Notes: generated from the sequence alone by a model not told the origin. A DNA stretch of 64,000 bases from Leptolyngbya boryana PCC 6306 (GCF_000353285.1 NZ_KB731324.1:328577-392576); one strand, 5' to 3'. Shown: positions 25,365 to 37,195, counted from the stretch's first letter. Numbers and translations are program-made.

Positions 25365-28300
25365 GTGCAAGACTTGCTCGATGCCTTCGATCGTGTTGCG
25401 CAGGGACAGACCGAATTAATGCTAGTCGCGGGATTCTCCGGAATTGGCAAAACTGCGGTCATCAACGAAGTGCATAAGCCGATTGTGCGACAACGCGGCT
25501 ACTTCATCAAAGGCAAATTTGACCAATTCAATCGCAACATTCCCTTCTCTGCCTTTGTTCAAGCTTTCCGCGACTTGATGGCACAACTGCTCTCAGAATC
25601 AGATGAGCAACTGCACACCTGGAAATCCCGGATTCTTAAAGCTTTAGGCGAGAATGCTCAAGTCATTATTGAAGTGATTCCGGAACTCGAACGCATTCTT
25701 GGTGTGCAACCTCCTGCGCCAGAACTTTCTGGCACTGCGGCTCAGAATCGTTTTAATCTTCTGTTTCAGAAATTTATTCAGGTGTTTAGCACCTCAGAGC
25801 ATCCTCTGGTTATGTTTCTGGATGACTTGCAGTGGGCAGATTCTGCTTCACTGAACTTTGTGAAGTTGTTAATGAGCCAAGCGAGTTCTGGCTATTTACT
25901 GATTCTGGGAGCTTATCGCGATAACGAAGTCTTCACAGCCCATCCCTTAATGCTGACCTTGGAAGAAATTCAGAAAGCACAAGCCACGATCAATAAAATT
26001 ACCCTTGCTCCTCTGAGAGAAATGACGGTAAATCTGTTAGTGGCTGACACTTTGAGTTGCACTGATGACCTAGCACGTCCTCTCACGCAACTGATTTATC
26101 AAAAAACCCAAGGCAATCCCTTCTTTACGACGCAGTTTCTCAAAGCTCTTTATGAAGAGAGATGGATTACATTCCAGGCTAATTTGGGCTACTGGCAATG
26201 TGATTTAGCATCAATGCGGCAGTTAACACTTACCGATGATGTCGTGGAATTCATGGCGCAGCAGTTGCAGAAGCTGCCTGTGGAGACGCAGACTGTGTTA
26301 AAGTTTGCCGCTTGCATTGGCAACCAGTTTGATTTGAAAACCTTGGCAATCGTTGCAGAACAATCCTCGATCGAAACAGCAAGTCAGTTATGGAAGGCAT
26401 TACAAGAAGGATTGATTCTCCCGATCAATGAAACCTACAAGTTCTTTCAATCGCAGGATCGAGATACGCAAGAGAACGAAGTTATTGTGATTTATAAATT
26501 CTTGCACGATCGAGTACAGCAAGCTGCTTATTCTCTCATTGCTGCTGGTCAGCAGCAGTCTACGCATCTAAAAATGGGGCAATTATTACTCCAGAATTCT
26601 TCTCAGCAGGAACGGGAAGACCGCCTCTTTGAAATTGCTAATCATCTTAATGTGGGCATTCCCTTGATCACACATCTGCCAGAACGGGAAAAACTGGCGG
26701 AGTTAAACGTAGCAGCGGGCCGCAAAGCGAAGACTTCGACAGCTTATGGAGCCTCGATCGCTTATCTGAGGATAGGAATTGAACTCTTGCCAGAAGCCGC
26801 GTGGGAGAGCCACTATCCACTAATGTTGGCACTGCATGAAGAAATTGCTGAAGCTAGCTATCTGAACACAGATTTTGAGCAGATGGAACAGTGGGCAGGC
26901 ATCGTGTTGCACCATGCTAGAACTTTACTCGATACCATCAAAGTACAGCAAATCCGAATCATGGGAGCCAAAGTCCAAGGGCAATTCCTCGATTCAATCG
27001 CCGTTGGTTTACAGGTCTTAAAAGAATTAGGAATCGAATTTCCAGCCCAACCCACCCAAGCAGACATTGGACAAGCCTTTGGAGTAACGCGATCGCTTTG
27101 GGCAGATCAAGCACCTCAGCGTTTACTCGAACTGCCCGCAATGACTGATTCCCATCGATTAGCTACGATGGAAATTCTGACGGTATTGGTGTCTGCGGCT
27201 TACATGGCAGCACCGACCTTAATGCCCTTACTAATTTTCAAGCAAGTTGAATTATCCATCCAATTTGGGAACAGCCCGGTTTCTATCTTTACTTACGCAG
27301 ACTACGGTTTGATTCTGAGTTGTGTGATCGGTGATATTGATAACGGGTATGAGTTTGGAGAGTTAGCGCTAAGTTTACTAGAACAACTACAAGCCAAACC
27401 CTTCAAGAGTCGTTCCTGGTATGTAGTTCATACTTACATCAAACATTGGAAAACCCATTTATCTAACATGCTTCCGCCTTTGCAGGAAGCATACCAGAGT
27501 GGGCTGGAAACTGGAGACATTGAATCCCTGAGCTTGAATGCAACAGCTTATTGTTATTACGCCTATCATGCAGGGCAGGACTTAGTCGATTTGGCTCCAA
27601 CCTTGGAGGCTTACCGTCAAACGATTGCGCGATACAAACAGACATTCAGCCTACCCTACCAAGAGATCTATCAACAAACTGTTCTGAATTTACTAGGACA
27701 GACCGCAGTTCCTTATCGGCTCACTGGCGATATTTTTCACCACGACCAATGTTTGCCTCAGCTAAAAGCGATGAATCATCGCGCTGCGTTGTTTATCTGG
27801 CACATTAACCAAACGATTCTTTACTATCTCTTTGAGAAAAATCGGGAGGCTATCGAAACCTCTGCCCAAACTGCCCGATACCTTGATGGCGGATTAGGAA
27901 CGGTTATGGTTCCGCTCTACTCCTGGTTTGAGGCACTCATTCAACTGGCTCAAGTTTCAGAAGTTGCAGACGAAGAGCGTCAAACAATACTCCTCAAAGT
28001 GCAAGAGCATCAAGACCAATTGCACCATTGGGCAACCTTAGCCCCAATGAACCATCAACATCGTTGGGAACTGGTGGAAGCAGAACGATGTCGAGTTCTC
28101 GGCGATAAAACGAATGCGATCGAAGCTTACGATCGCGCGATCGCCATTGCTAAGAAAAATCGTTTTATTCAAGATGAAGCGCTTTCCAACGAACTGGCAG
28201 CAAAATTTTACCTCCACTGGGGCAAAGCCAAAATTGCTGCAAGTTACATACAGCAAGCATACTACTGCTACAGCCGTTGGGGAGCCAAAGCCAAAACAGC

Positions 28301-30629
28301 TGATCTGGAAACCCGATATCCAGATTTACTTCATCCAATTCTCCAGCCCGTGAGTCCAGTTTTCAATGTGCTCGAAACTCTTGCACCAATCGCTTTACCA
28401 CTTTCGATCCATCCCGCTACTAGTTCAAATCATTCTTCTGAGATGAGCGTTAATCTCACGTTAGACTTTAACGCGATCCTCAAGACCTCCCAAAGCCTGT
28501 CAGGAACTATTCAACTCGATGACTTACTTCATCAACTGACGCAAGTGATTCTGCAATACTCAGGCAGCGATCTCTGTGCAGTACTCTTACCCGATCAAGC
28601 GGGAGACTGGATTGTAAAAGCGATCGCCACAGCTGACGCGACAGCACTTCGTACAGAACCCTTAGCGGATCATGCTCATCTGCCGATTAAACTGATTCAG
28701 TATGTCAAACGCACCCAAGATATGGTGCTGATTGACAATTGCGACACAGAGTTACCCGTAATTGATGAATATTTGAGCAAACATCAGCCAAAAAGTGTCC
28801 TCTGCGTGCCCATCCTGAATCGGGGAAATTTGATCAGCATGGTCTACCTAGAAAATCGCTCCACGAGTGGCGTGTTTACGCGCGATCGCTTGCTCCTGCT
28901 CAATTTTCTCTGTACTCAGGCAGCAATTTCTTTAGAGAATGCGCGTCTTTACCAAGCCTCTCAAGTCTACGGACAACAGCTAGAACAGTCTTTAGAACAG
29001 TTAAAAGTCAGTGAAACCCGCTTCCAGAAGCTTGCAGATAATATTCCAGGGTTAATCTATCAGATTCGGATTCAGCCTGATGGCACATCATCGATACCTT
29101 ATGTAAGTTCGGGCTGCCAAACTCTGTATGAGGTCGCAGCAGAAGATCTGATGAGTGGGAAGTATAGCCTGCGAGAGTTTGAACACCCCGACGATCAAGA
29201 AGGAGTTTTTCAAGCTGTACTAGCGTCTGCTCAGAATCTCACACCATTTCGGCATGAGTGGCGCATCATAACACCGACTGGCGCCATGAAGTGGGTACAA
29301 GCGATTTCTCAACCCGAGCGTCGGGAGGATGGCGAAGTCGTTTGGGATGGCATTGTGATTGACATTAGCGATCGCAAAAAGGTTGAAGCAGAGCAAGCAA
29401 GGTTACTCGCCATTTTAGAGAGTACCTCAGACTTTATTGGCACCGCTGATCCGGAAGGACGAATTCTTTACGTGAACCGGGCTTGGCGCAATCTGTTGCA
29501 TCTCGATCGAACAGAAACGAATATTGCTGATCACCACCCTGCTTGGGCAATCGAGATCATTGCGAATCAAGCCTTGCCTGAAGCTGTCCGCTCGGGGATG
29601 TGGATCGGTGAAACAGCCGTACTCGATAAAACTGGACAGGAGATTCCGATTTCTCAAGTGGTGCTTGCCCACAAATCGAGTCATGGGGAAGTTGAGTACT
29701 TCTCGACAATGGCGCGAGATATTAGCGATCGCAAACGGGCTGAAAATGCGGTTTTGCAAAAATCTCAGGAACTTGAACAAGCCTTAGCCAAATTGCAAAA
29801 TGCTCAACTCCAAATGGTGCAAAGCGAAAAAATGGCATCCTTAGGCAACCTAGTCGCTGGAGTCGCTCACGAAATCAACAACCCGATCGGCTTTCTCAAT
29901 GGCAGTATCAGAAATGCCAGCGATTATGTGCAAGATGTCTTCGGACACCTAGCACTGTATCAACAACATTATTCCGACCCAGCTGCACCCATTCAAGACA
30001 ATGCGGAAGACATTGATTTGAAGTTTATCTACGAGGACTTGCCGAAGGTACTGAACTCAATGAGAGGTGCCGTCGATCGCATTAAGTCAATTAGTAATAG
30101 TCTTCGCACGTTCTCGCGCGCCGATACCGAGCATAAAGTCTGTGCTGACCTGCATGAAGGCATCGACAGCACGTTGCTCATCTTGAAATATCGCCTCAAA
30201 GCAAATGATGCTCGCCCAGCGATTCAAGTTATTCAAGAGTATGGAACATTACCGGCTGTTGAGTGCTTTCCTGGACAATTGAATCAAGTGTTCATGAATA
30301 TCTTGGCAAACGCGATCGATATGTTTGATGAAATGGCACAAGGCTTCTCTTATGCTGAATTAGAAGCCAACCCGCAACGTATTGAGATTCAGACCGCCAT
30401 CGTAGGCAATCACGTCGAAATTCGGATTCGGGATAATGGCAAGGGTATGAGCGAAGCGGTGAAAGAAAGAATCTTTGACCATTTATTCACCACAAAAGGT
30501 GTTGGAAAAGGAACCGGCTTGGGGTTAGCGATCGCCCGTCAAATTGTGGAGGAAAAACATGGAGGTCAGATTTTAGTCAACTCCAGTTTGGGGGCGGGAA
30601 CTGAATTCCTGATCCAACTGCCTGCATAG
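25365..30629 (+). CDS. AAA-ATPase/GAF/PAS hybrid histidine kinase, 3' part of the interrupted giant
   Basis: About 1754 residues if started at GTG 25365; the same frame is open from 25320 (DRFTIPEKLYGREAE). Order: an AAA/NACHT-like ATPase with Walker A in GFSGIGKTAV and Walker B in VMFLDDLQWAD, a long helical TPR-like region (to about residue 980), GAF (about 1040-1190, VLCVPILNRGNLISMVYLEN), coiled coil, PAS/PAC (about 1215-1340), a second PAS (about 1345-1460), then HisKA with H in GVAHEINNPIGF and HATPase_c with NAIDMFDEM and GKGTGLGLAIARQIV. No receiver domain. Members integrate cytosolic signals in cyanobacteria; ligands are unknown. No good ribosome site precedes the GTG. Confidence 0.85.
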   Translation: MQDLLDAFDRVAQGQTELMLVAGFSGIGKTAVINEVHKPIVRQRGYFIKGKFDQFNRNIPFSAFVQAFRDLMAQLLSESDEQLHTWKSRILKALGENAQVIIEVIPELERILGVQPPAPELSGTAAQNRFNLLFQKFIQVFSTSEHPLVMFLDDLQWADSASLNFVKLLMSQASSGYLLILGAYRDNEVFTAHPLMLTLEEIQKAQATINKITLAPLREMTVNLLVADTLSCTDDLARPLTQLIYQKTQGNPFFTTQFLKALYEERWITFQANLGYWQCDLASMRQLTLTDDVVEFMAQQLQKLPVETQTVLKFAACIGNQFDLKTLAIVAEQSSIETASQLWKALQEGLILPINETYKFFQSQDRDTQENEVIVIYKFLHDRVQQAAYSLIAAGQQQSTHLKMGQLLLQNSSQQEREDRLFEIANHLNVGIPLITHLPEREKLAELNVAAGRKAKTSTAYGASIAYLRIGIELLPEAAWESHYPLMLALHEEIAEASYLNTDFEQMEQWAGIVLHHARTLLDTIKVQQIRIMGAKVQGQFLDSIAVGLQVLKELGIEFPAQPTQADIGQAFGVTRSLWADQAPQRLLELPAMTDSHRLATMEILTVLVSAAYMAAPTLMPLLIFKQVELSIQFGNSPVSIFTYADYGLILSCVIGDIDNGYEFGELALSLLEQLQAKPFKSRSWYVVHTYIKHWKTHLSNMLPPLQEAYQSGLETGDIESLSLNATAYCYYAYHAGQDLVDLAPTLEAYRQTIARYKQTFSLPYQEIYQQTVLNLLGQTAVPYRLTGDIFHHDQCLPQLKAMNHRAALFIWHINQTILYYLFEKNREAIETSAQTARYLDGGLGTVMVPLYSWFEALIQLAQVSEVADEERQTILLKVQEHQDQLHHWATLAPMNHQHRWELVEAERCRVLGDKTNAIEAYDRAIAIAKKNRFIQDEALSNELAAKFYLHWGKAKIAASYIQQAYYCYSRWGAKAKTADLETRYPDLLHPILQPVSPVFNVLETLAPIALPLSIHPATSSNHSSEMSVNLTLDFNAILKTSQSLSGTIQLDDLLHQLTQVILQYSGSDLCAVLLPDQAGDWIVKAIATADATALRTEPLADHAHLPIKLIQYVKRTQDMVLIDNCDTELPVIDEYLSKHQPKSVLCVPILNRGNLISMVYLENRSTSGVFTRDRLLLLNFLCTQAAISLENARLYQASQVYGQQLEQSLEQLKVSETRFQKLADNIPGLIYQIRIQPDGTSSIPYVSSGCQTLYEVAAEDLMSGKYSLREFEHPDDQEGVFQAVLASAQNLTPFRHEWRIITPTGAMKWVQAISQPERREDGEVVWDGIVIDISDRKKVEAEQARLLAILESTSDFIGTADPEGRILYVNRAWRNLLHLDRTETNIADHHPAWAIEIIANQALPEAVRSGMWIGETAVLDKTGQEIPISQVVLAHKSSHGEVEYFSTMARDISDRKRAENAVLQKSQELEQALAKLQNAQLQMVQSEKMASLGNLVAGVAHEINNPIGFLNGSIRNASDYVQDVFGHLALYQQHYSDPAAPIQDNAEDIDLKFIYEDLPKVLNSMRGAVDRIKSISNSLRTFSRADTEHKVCADLHEGIDSTLLILKYRLKANDARPAIQVIQEYGTLPAVECFPGQLNQVFMNILANAIDMFDEMAQGFSYAELEANPQRIEIQTAIVGNHVEIRIRDNGKGMSEAVKERIFDHLFTTKGVGKGTGLGLAIARQIVEEKHGGQILVNSSLGAGTEFLIQLPA

Positions 30630-30672
30630 ATAGTTATCGACGATTATCCAAATTCATCCGGGGTCAAACAAT

Positions 30673-33600
30673 TTAAGGTTGACACAGAGATTGTCGATCG
30701 CTCAACTCTGGCTGACTCCGCAGATAGTCGCGCACTCGGACGCAACTCGCGTTCAAAATCTGATCGGTCTTGAGCACTCGATCAAGCCGCCATAAAATCA
30801 CTGCTCGATCGAGTCCAGCAGAAGCGAGGAAGGCACTGCTCGTTTGGGTTGCTGGATAAAACGTCACATCTAAAGCTCTGTCTTCATGTCCTTCGAGTGT
30901 GGTGAGTAGTGTTCCATCCAGTTTCCACAGTTTGATGGTTTTGTCCCAACTTGCAGAAGCGATAACTGTTCCCCATTCAGCAGGCAGTCCAGCGTTCGGT
31001 GGAATAAAGGTGATTGAATTGACGCGATCGTGATGTCCTTTCAAGGTGCGAATTAAGCTTCCATTCGATGACCAGAGTTTAATCGTACTGTCTTCGCCGG
31101 CTGTTGCTAGGATTTGAGCATCGGGACTAAAGGCGACATCCCAAAGATTGCCTTGCTGTCCGTTAAATTTGAGTTGAGGGCGGGGAGTAAATTGCCCGTT
31201 AGCGTTGCGCTGCCAGAGCCGGATGAATTCGTCTCGACCGACGGTTGCAAGCCATTGGTTATTTGAGCTAAAAGCGACAGCGTTAATGCGATCGCTGAGT
31301 GTATCAGACAACTCTCGACTTTTTTCTAAAGCTTGAATCAAGTTGCCATCGCGGTTCCAGAGTTTGATGGTTCCGTCCCAACCTACAGAAGCAATTTCTT
31401 CGCCAGTCGGATTAAACGTCAGACCAAATGTTGCGGCTGTGTGAGCCTTGACTGTGCGGAGAAGTTTGCCCTCTTTGCTCCAAAACGTCAGCGTACCATC
31501 ATCGCTTCCCGCAATGATCGTTTGTCCATTTGGACTGAAATCAACTGCCCAAACCTCCCCATGTTCTGAAGGGAGACGCTGCAACAGTTGACCGCTTTGG
31601 GTCCAACGCTTGATCGTGCCATCCGATCCAGAGGAAATGATAGTTTGTCCATCGGGGCTGAGTTTGACGCTCCAGACTGAGGCGCGATGTCCGCGCAAGA
31701 TAGTGGCAAAATCAGACGAGAGTTGCCAGACTCGAATCAGATCATCTTCACCGCCAGAGAAAAGCTGTTGTCCATCGGGACTGAATGCGATCGACAAAGT
31801 ACCGCTAGGATGCCCAGGTAAAGTTCTCAGTAGCGTTCCATTCATATCCCATAACTTGATCGTACTGTCCCAACTGCCAGACGCCAGCATTCGTCCATCG
31901 GGACTGAAGACTAGACTATCCACTGCATTACGATGCTCAGAAGTAGTATTGATCAGCTTGCCTTCGTTGTCCCACCAGAGAATATTGCCGTACCAATCGC
32001 CTGCAACAAGCAGTTTACTATCAGGGCTAAAAGCTAGACCCACGAGACGGTTTTCGCCTTCATTCGAGGCAATTGGATTTTTTAATGTGCGAATTTTGCT
32101 GCCCTCTGAGTTCCAAACAATCACAGTGTTATCTGCACCCGCGCTCGCGATCGATTTCCCGTCGGGGCTAAATTTTACTTCCCACACAGTTGCTTGATGT
32201 CCAGTCAAAGTGCGAATCAGCTTGCCATCGAAGCTCCAGATTTTGATGAGATTACCCGTTGCTGCGGCAATCTGTTGTCCATCCGGGCTGATGTCGATCG
32301 ACATTATGAGCTTGTCGCTTCCCTTAAAAACTGCAATCGGCTTACCGTCTTGACTGCTCCACAATCGCACTGTTCCGTCATCTAGTCCCGTGATCAGAAC
32401 TTGTCCATCTCGGCTAAACAGGACTTTTTGAGCCTTCTCTGGAATGGTGGCGAGTTGAGTGCCGTCAGCTTTCCACAAAATAATAGATGGTCGATCGTGG
32501 GTTGTGGCGAGGCGTTGCCCATCGGGACTGACTGCAACGCCTCGAACTCTGCCTTTATCCGGAGCAAATCGGTTACGCTCAACTGCTTGAAAAGCAGAGC
32601 GGCGAAGCTCTCGATCAACTTGAGCAGTAAGCTCAACAGGGGCATTCTGTAACTGATTCAGTTGAGTATGTGCTCTGATAGCAGTGATCAGGGCATCTAA
32701 GCGATCGCCAGAGGCAAATTGAGCTTCTGAAACATTTGCGATCGCTTCGATTTCGCGCAGAGTCGCTTCGTGTTTTTGGGCAAAGGCATAGAGTCCGAGT
32801 CCACTCGCAATCACAAAGGCGATGCTAATTGTTCCGAGCAGCCATTTTTGCAGACGACCCGCGCGTTGCTCTTGATGAAGTCGTTTTTCCACTTCTTGCA
32901 AGCGTCGAACTTCTTCTTCTCGTTTGAGCGTATCCAAGTCTGTGCTGGTTCCGAACCATTTTACAACCTGCCCATTGCTATCTCGAATCGGAATCGCTCG
33001 ATTCAGAAACCAACGATAGTTTCCAGTCGCATCTTGTATTCTCAGTTGGATTTCGTAAGGTTCCCCGGTTGCGAGAGAATGCGTCCAAGCCGTAAGACTC
33101 TGCTCTCGATCGTCGGGATGAATAACATCCAATCGCTTCCAATCTGCGACTTCAGAAAACAAGCGCCCAGAGAAAGTACTTCCTTGCTGATTCGTGTAAG
33201 ACAAGGTGCCATCAGGTTCCACAATCCACACAATTTGAGGAACCGCTTCTGCAAGTTGCCGAAAAAATCGTTCGCTTTCTCGCTGAGTTTCTAGCTCTTG
33301 CTGAATGCGCTGCCGTTCTGCATCTTGGCTTGCAGCGATAAACTGATAGTCCAAATCACTGAGACTTTTGTTTTGTGCCCACTGCTGCACATCGAGCAAC
33401 GTTTGTCCTTGTAAAAGATAGGTTGCATCAGTTCGATCAGAAGCCATCCAGCCATTGATCGCATTGGCATAGGGGCGTAGCATACTAAGTTGTTGATTAA
33501 CCCATTTCAGGTCAAAAACTTGCTGATAGATTGGATTTTTGATCGCCAGTAAATTCCCTTGCCGAACAACCAAGCCTGAGAGTAATAGTTCAATCTGTTC

Positions 33601-34599
33601 TCGACTATCATCCAGGAGAATTGCCTCGCCTTGTAAAAGTTGTTGATAGATGCCTAATAGTCGTCCAGTGCGATTCTCATTCCAGAATAGTCGATCGCGA
33701 ATGGTTCTTAAATGCACAGGTTCGTCATGGGCTTCCCAATTGTCTAGAAGATGGGCTTTGACTAATTCATCGACCCAAAAGGATTCCATACCGGGGGGAA
33801 TCTGAAGCGGAGTTGCTTGCTCGATCGTATCAATGACTCGTTGACAGAGCTTTTGCGTGAGAAAGGGTTGTCCTTTTGTCCAGTGCAGAATCGCTTGCAG
33901 AACCGAGATCGGATGGTCGATCGCAGATTGCAGTCCCGTTGCCAGTGGGATTGCTTCTTCTGAAGTAAATCCATCCAGTTGAATTGCGCGACCGATATTG
34001 AAAGGCGTGCGCTGCTTGTCGGCGATCAGATCCGCAGGAGTCGCTACCCCAAACAGAGCAATATTAAAGCGCTGATATCGAACATCATGCGATCGCTGAT
34101 TGTAGCAAGAGCGAATCCAGGCAAAGAAATCATCGACTGGAAACTCTAAGCTAAGTAAGCTATCAATCTCGTCAATAAAGATATAAATTGGTGCAGTTGC
34201 AAACTCTGCAAATAGAATCTCTTCAATAAAAGCAGTTAAGCATTGAATGAGCGGTAAATCGGCATGAGCCGCAAACCATTCTCGATAGTTGACTTGATTC
34301 AATCGCTGAAAGCTCTGGAGCAGACTCACAATGATGCCGTAATACCATTGCTTCGGAGTCAGTCGATCGCTGCCTAAGCGACTCATATCTAGATAAGCGC
34401 ACTCTGCTCCAGCTTGTTGAAGTTGTTGTTTAACGCGCACGAGCAGCGATGATTTTCCCATCTGCCGCGCATTGAATACATAGCAAAATTCCCCTGCTTG
34501 CAGTGCCCGATAGAGTTCAAGATCAGCTTGTCGAACAACATAGGTCGGAGCATCTGCCTGAAGGCTACCACCCACTTTATAGTGAAATGAGTTTGTCAT
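30673..34599 (-). CDS. AAA-PAS-TM-WD40 signalling protein
   Basis: 1308 residues. Residues 1-about 370 are an AAA-like (AAA_35-type) NTPase: Walker A variant [13 protein letters not shown], Walker B region [12 protein letters not shown], sensor-like [16 protein letters not shown] module follows (about 450-565, [32 protein letters not shown]). One transmembrane helix (about 590-612, [20 protein letters not shown]) separates it from 14 WD40 repeats (about 685-1285; 14 LW/IW-type ends can be counted), enough for two seven-bladed propellers. AAA-WD40 proteins of this kind are widespread in filamentous cyanobacteria; some work in conflict or cell-death systems, but no effector domain is visible here. 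It starts 7 bp after the HTH-AAA gene ends. Confidence 0.88.
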   Translation of the reverse strand: MTNSFHYKVGGSLQADAPTYVVRQADLELYRALQAGEFCYVFNARQMGKSSLLVRVKQQLQQAGAECAYLDMSRLGSDRLTPKQWYYGIIVSLLQSFQRLNQVNYREWFAAHADLPLIQCLTAFIEEILFAEFATAPIYIFIDEIDSLLSLEFPVDDFFAWIRSCYNQRSHDVRYQRFNIALFGVATPADLIADKQRTPFNIGRAIQLDGFTSEEAIPLATGLQSAIDHPISVLQAILHWTKGQPFLTQKLCQRVIDTIEQATPLQIPPGMESFWVDELVKAHLLDNWEAHDEPVHLRTIRDRLFWNENRTGRLLGIYQQLLQGEAILLDDSREQIELLLSGLVVRQGNLLAIKNPIYQQVFDLKWVNQQLSMLRPYANAINGWMASDRTDATYLLQGQTLLDVQQWAQNKSLSDLDYQFIAASQDAERQRIQQELETQRESERFFRQLAEAVPQIVWIVEPDGTLSYTNQQGSTFSGRLFSEVADWKRLDVIHPDDREQSLTAWTHSLATGEPYEIQLRIQDATGNYRWFLNRAIPIRDSNGQVVKWFGTSTDLDTLKREEEVRRLQEVEKRLHQEQRAGRLQKWLLGTISIAFVIASGLGLYAFAQKHEATLREIEAIANVSEAQFASGDRLDALITAIRAHTQLNQLQNAPVELTAQVDRELRRSAFQAVERNRFAPDKGRVRGVAVSPDGQRLATTHDRPSIILWKADGTQLATIPEKAQKVLFSRDGQVLITGLDDGTVRLWSSQDGKPIAVFKGSDKLIMSIDISPDGQQIAAATGNLIKIWSFDGKLIRTLTGHQATVWEVKFSPDGKSIASAGADNTVIVWNSEGSKIRTLKNPIASNEGENRLVGLAFSPDSKLLVAGDWYGNILWWDNEGKLINTTSEHRNAVDSLVFSPDGRMLASGSWDSTIKLWDMNGTLLRTLPGHPSGTLSIAFSPDGQQLFSGGEDDLIRVWQLSSDFATILRGHRASVWSVKLSPDGQTIISSGSDGTIKRWTQSGQLLQRLPSEHGEVWAVDFSPNGQTIIAGSDDGTLTFWSKEGKLLRTVKAHTAATFGLTFNPTGEEIASVGWDGTIKLWNRDGNLIQALEKSRELSDTLSDRINAVAFSSNNQWLATVGRDEFIRLWQRNANGQFTPRPQLKFNGQQGNLWDVAFSPDAQILATAGEDSTIKLWSSNGSLIRTLKGHHDRVNSITFIPPNAGLPAEWGTVIASASWDKTIKLWKLDGTLLTTLEGHEDRALDVTFYPATQTSSAFLASAGLDRAVILWRLDRVLKTDQILNASCVRVRDYLRSQPELSDRQSLCQP

Positions 34600-34606
34600 G
34601 CAGGGA

Positions 34607-35962
34607 TCAATTCAGTAAATAAGTTTGAAACGCAGTTCGATAGAGTTCACAACTCAGTTTCCATCCACCCGATGTAGGCTGAATCAGTCCAATTCCCTCT
34701 AGTTTGTAGGCAAAGATTGGATCAAGATGGATTGCATCTGCTCCTTGTACCAGGGGAGCAAGGCGTTCTGTCCACTGTGCATTTCCATTCACTTGAGCAA
34801 GCAGGCGCTGAAGATGATTTCGATAAATTCCCTTTAAAGTACAAGCAGATTGTAGTAAGTCGTCGAATCTCATGCCCTGATTCAGATGATAGAGAGCAAG
34901 ACTGACTAAAGCAGGGTTGCCGCCGCTGAGTGCCAGGATACGATCGCAATCTTGCTCACTCCAACTGACCGAATAAAGCTGGGCCAGAGTTTGCACTTGT
35001 TCTTGGTTAAACTCTGGCAGCGTTAAAGGTAGCCCAACATTGAATGGGGATTGATTGATGTCTAACGGTAGGTAAGCATCGGTTGAATAGGCAACGACGA
35101 GCCGAAGTTGTTGCCAAACTTCATCGTGCTGGGCTTCTTCGTGCCACGATCGTAGTAAAGGCAGAAAGTTTCTCGCAGTATCAGCGTATTCAAAGACCTG
35201 CTCAACTTCATTAATAATCAGAACCAGTGGACGGTGTAACTGCGGTAGAACTGTCTCTCGCAGATACAGGGTTGTGCTGAGCTTACTTCCAAGTAGCTCA
35301 TCCCAGTATTGATCCTGACTAGAATCCAACTTTAGCTTGAGCGCTAGCACTGCACGAAACCAGCGAAAAAAGGCGTGAGAATCTGCAAGCGCTTCTGTAT
35401 CTGCCTGCTGAAGATTGATCGAAACCGTTGCGTATCCAAGTTGATTGCAGTGATGTAAGAGCCGCAAGAGCAACGAAGTTTTGCCAAAACCACTAGGAGC
35501 TTTGATGCGAAGCACACAACTCGGCTGTATGATTTCATGCAAGGCGCGATCGTCTACCTCCGGACGACTCACATAGCGCGGTGAATCAACTGGAAGCGAA
35601 CCACTTGGATAGGGGATCTGCACGATCGTCGAAGCAGTACTAGCCCAAGACTGAATCTCTTTTGCTTCAACCTCATCCGAATCGATTTGTAGATCGCCAT
35701 CGAGGAGATCCAGCTTAAATGCATTAAATAGTAAATGTAGAATTCTGCGATCGATGCCAGATTTAGATGCCCACAAACGGCTCAAAGTACTAGTCGAAAT
35801 TCCAGTTCGCTTGCTTAACTCTTCGACTGTGAATCGCTTTCCAGCATTCTCTGAGGCTTCTACAATCTGAATCGCCTGATTCAATCGTCGCAAACCACTT
35901 GGACTGAGAGAGATTCCACGCTTTCGCTTCGTGCTCGATTTAGGGTTGGGGGTCGAGGTCAT
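34607..35962 (-). CDS. HTH plus AAA-like NTPase
   Basis: 451 residues. A basic N-terminus leads to a helix-turn-helix (about 42-90: [21 protein letters not shown]). After an acidic linker, an AAA-like domain (about 130-390) has [14 protein letters not shown], Walker A in [15 protein letters not shown] and Walker B-like [12 protein letters not shown], then [14 protein letters not shown] and a small winged-helix end. It is the same NTPase type as the neighbouring AAA-WD40 protein but carries no propeller, so the two may work as a regulator-sensor pair. First gene of a two-gene transcript. Binding sites and trigger are unknown. Confidence 0.82.
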   Translation of the reverse strand: MTSTPNPKSSTKRKRGISLSPSGLRRLNQAIQIVEASENAGKRFTVEELSKRTGISTSTLSRLWASKSGIDRRILHLLFNAFKLDLLDGDLQIDSDEVEAKEIQSWASTASTIVQIPYPSGSLPVDSPRYVSRPEVDDRALHEIIQPSCVLRIKAPSGFGKTSLLLRLLHHCNQLGYATVSINLQQADTEALADSHAFFRWFRAVLALKLKLDSSQDQYWDELLGSKLSTTLYLRETVLPQLHRPLVLIINEVEQVFEYADTARNFLPLLRSWHEEAQHDEVWQQLRLVVAYSTDAYLPLDINQSPFNVGLPLTLPEFNQEQVQTLAQLYSVSWSEQDCDRILALSGGNPALVSLALYHLNQGMRFDDLLQSACTLKGIYRNHLQRLLAQVNGNAQWTERLAPLVQGADAIHLDPIFAYKLEGIGLIQPTSGGWKLSCELYRTAFQTYLLN

Positions 35963-36091
35963 GGGCAGCTAGGAAGGGACAGAATCGAGGTGCGATCGTC
36001 GATTAATTTTCTATGCTCAAGACTAGCATGGACAGTCGGTTAAAACTAGATTGGTATTTGTAACTTAACTGACTTAACTGATAGATTCAGT

Positions 36092-36319
36092 CTATTTATA
36101 CGATAGAAGTTTGTCTCTTATCGTCGCGCTAACTTCAATTAGAAATTCAAGATTTTCTTTAGAATTAATTAACTGATTTATTCTGGCTAATTGTCGGTTA
36201 ATCTCAGTATTTTCTGACTGATTTGATTTAAATAGTAAAGGGATATTGTTATCTGAAGCAGAAAAACTCGCCTCCTCTGATTTAGGGAAGTTATAAATCC
36301 TACATAAGAGGGTTGACAC
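36092..36319 (-). CDS. Small hypothetical protein
   Basis: 75 residues from a GTG start at 36319. Ser/Asn-rich N-terminal half and a helical C-terminal half (NRQLARINQLINSKENLEFLI, split here only for description). There is no signal peptide, membrane segment or known motif. Base composition is AT-richer than the neighbours. It could be a chance open frame. Confidence 0.3.
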   Translation of the reverse strand: MSTLLCRIYNFPKSEEASFSASDNNIPLLFKSNQSENTEINRQLARINQLINSKENLEFLIEVSATIRDKLLSYK

Positions 36320-36517
36320 TCTATCTTCTGAACATTTCTTGGCTTATGATGCTTTTAGTTTAATTCGCTTAGTACTTGCAATAACCTCGCGCGTACAGCC
36401 AGTTCAGCAATCAATTAAGCTCCGATTTATTCTTCTAAAATCAGGCGCTACTAAGCGCAATTAATGTACGATTTCTTGCTCTCCACATTCCAATAATAAC
36501 TAGGGGGCTTTCTTGAA

Positions 36518-37147
36518 ATGAGGCTTAAAAATTCTCTTCTAGCAGTAGCAGTCTCGATCGCATCTCTCAGTCCTGCAATGACTGCAAAAGCGGACACTGT
36601 GAATGCTCGTTGCGATGTTTATCCAAAAGGAGAAGATCGCGCAAAATCTTCCGGCGCTTGTACCTTTTCACAACGACAAGGCTTTGTCAGCATTCAACTT
36701 AAGAACGGCAGACGCTATGAACTACGTCCGCGAGGAAATCAGCCTGGTACCTATCTCGACCAAAACGGTCGCGCTGCTTATCGGCAATCGGGACTCGGCA
36801 ACAAAGGACAAATCTATCGCCTTGCAAATGAGTCAATTTACGTTTATTGGATTCCCACTGCATCTCCTAAACCCAAGCCTGCAAATCCGAATACGATGCA
36901 ATCTGCAACTCCAATCACCCAAATGACTTCTCGCAACGCAAACGAGATAGCAGCAACCATTACAGAAGCAGAGTTCAAGTTCTCTGGTATCTTGAAGCGC
37001 ACCTCTGGCAATATGTTTGTGGGATCGGATGGACGGGTGCGAGTCATGTACGATCGCGGTACTGCAAGAGTCGTCATCATCAATGAAGTAACCGGAACTG
37101 AGTTTTATAACTATCAGTTCTCGGATGTCAATGAAGGCGGCTTGTAG
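36518..37147 (+). CDS. Exported protein with DTVNARC domain, paralogue of the 40638 gene
   Basis: 209 residues with a signal peptide (LLAVAVSIASLSPAMTAKA, AxA before DTVNARC). Residues about 26-110 form a Cys-pair domain, DTVNARCDVYPKGEDRAKSS, then CTFSQRQGFVSIQL, AYRQSGLGNKGQIY and YVYW, shared with the protein at 40638. The C-terminal part (about 140-209: EAEFKFSGILKRTSGNMFVG, RVRVMYDRGTARVVIINEV) differs from that of the paralogue. Function unknown; probably periplasmic. Followed by a strong 13-bp terminator hairpin. Confidence 0.7.
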   Translation: MRLKNSLLAVAVSIASLSPAMTAKADTVNARCDVYPKGEDRAKSSGACTFSQRQGFVSIQLKNGRRYELRPRGNQPGTYLDQNGRAAYRQSGLGNKGQIYRLANESIYVYWIPTASPKPKPANPNTMQSATPITQMTSRNANEIAATITEAEFKFSGILKRTSGNMFVGSDGRVRVMYDRGTARVVIINEVTGTEFYNYQFSDVNEGGL

Positions 37148-37157
37148 ATCTTAGTGT

Positions 37158-37195
37158 CGATCGCGAGTTCTGAATGCCCCGCGAACTCGCGATCG
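37158..37195. terminator. Terminator hairpin
   Basis: Perfect 13-bp stem CGATCGCGAGTTC / GAACTCGCGATCG with a 12-nt loop, 10 bp after a stop codon. No T-run follows. It separates two co-directed genes. Confidence 0.6.
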
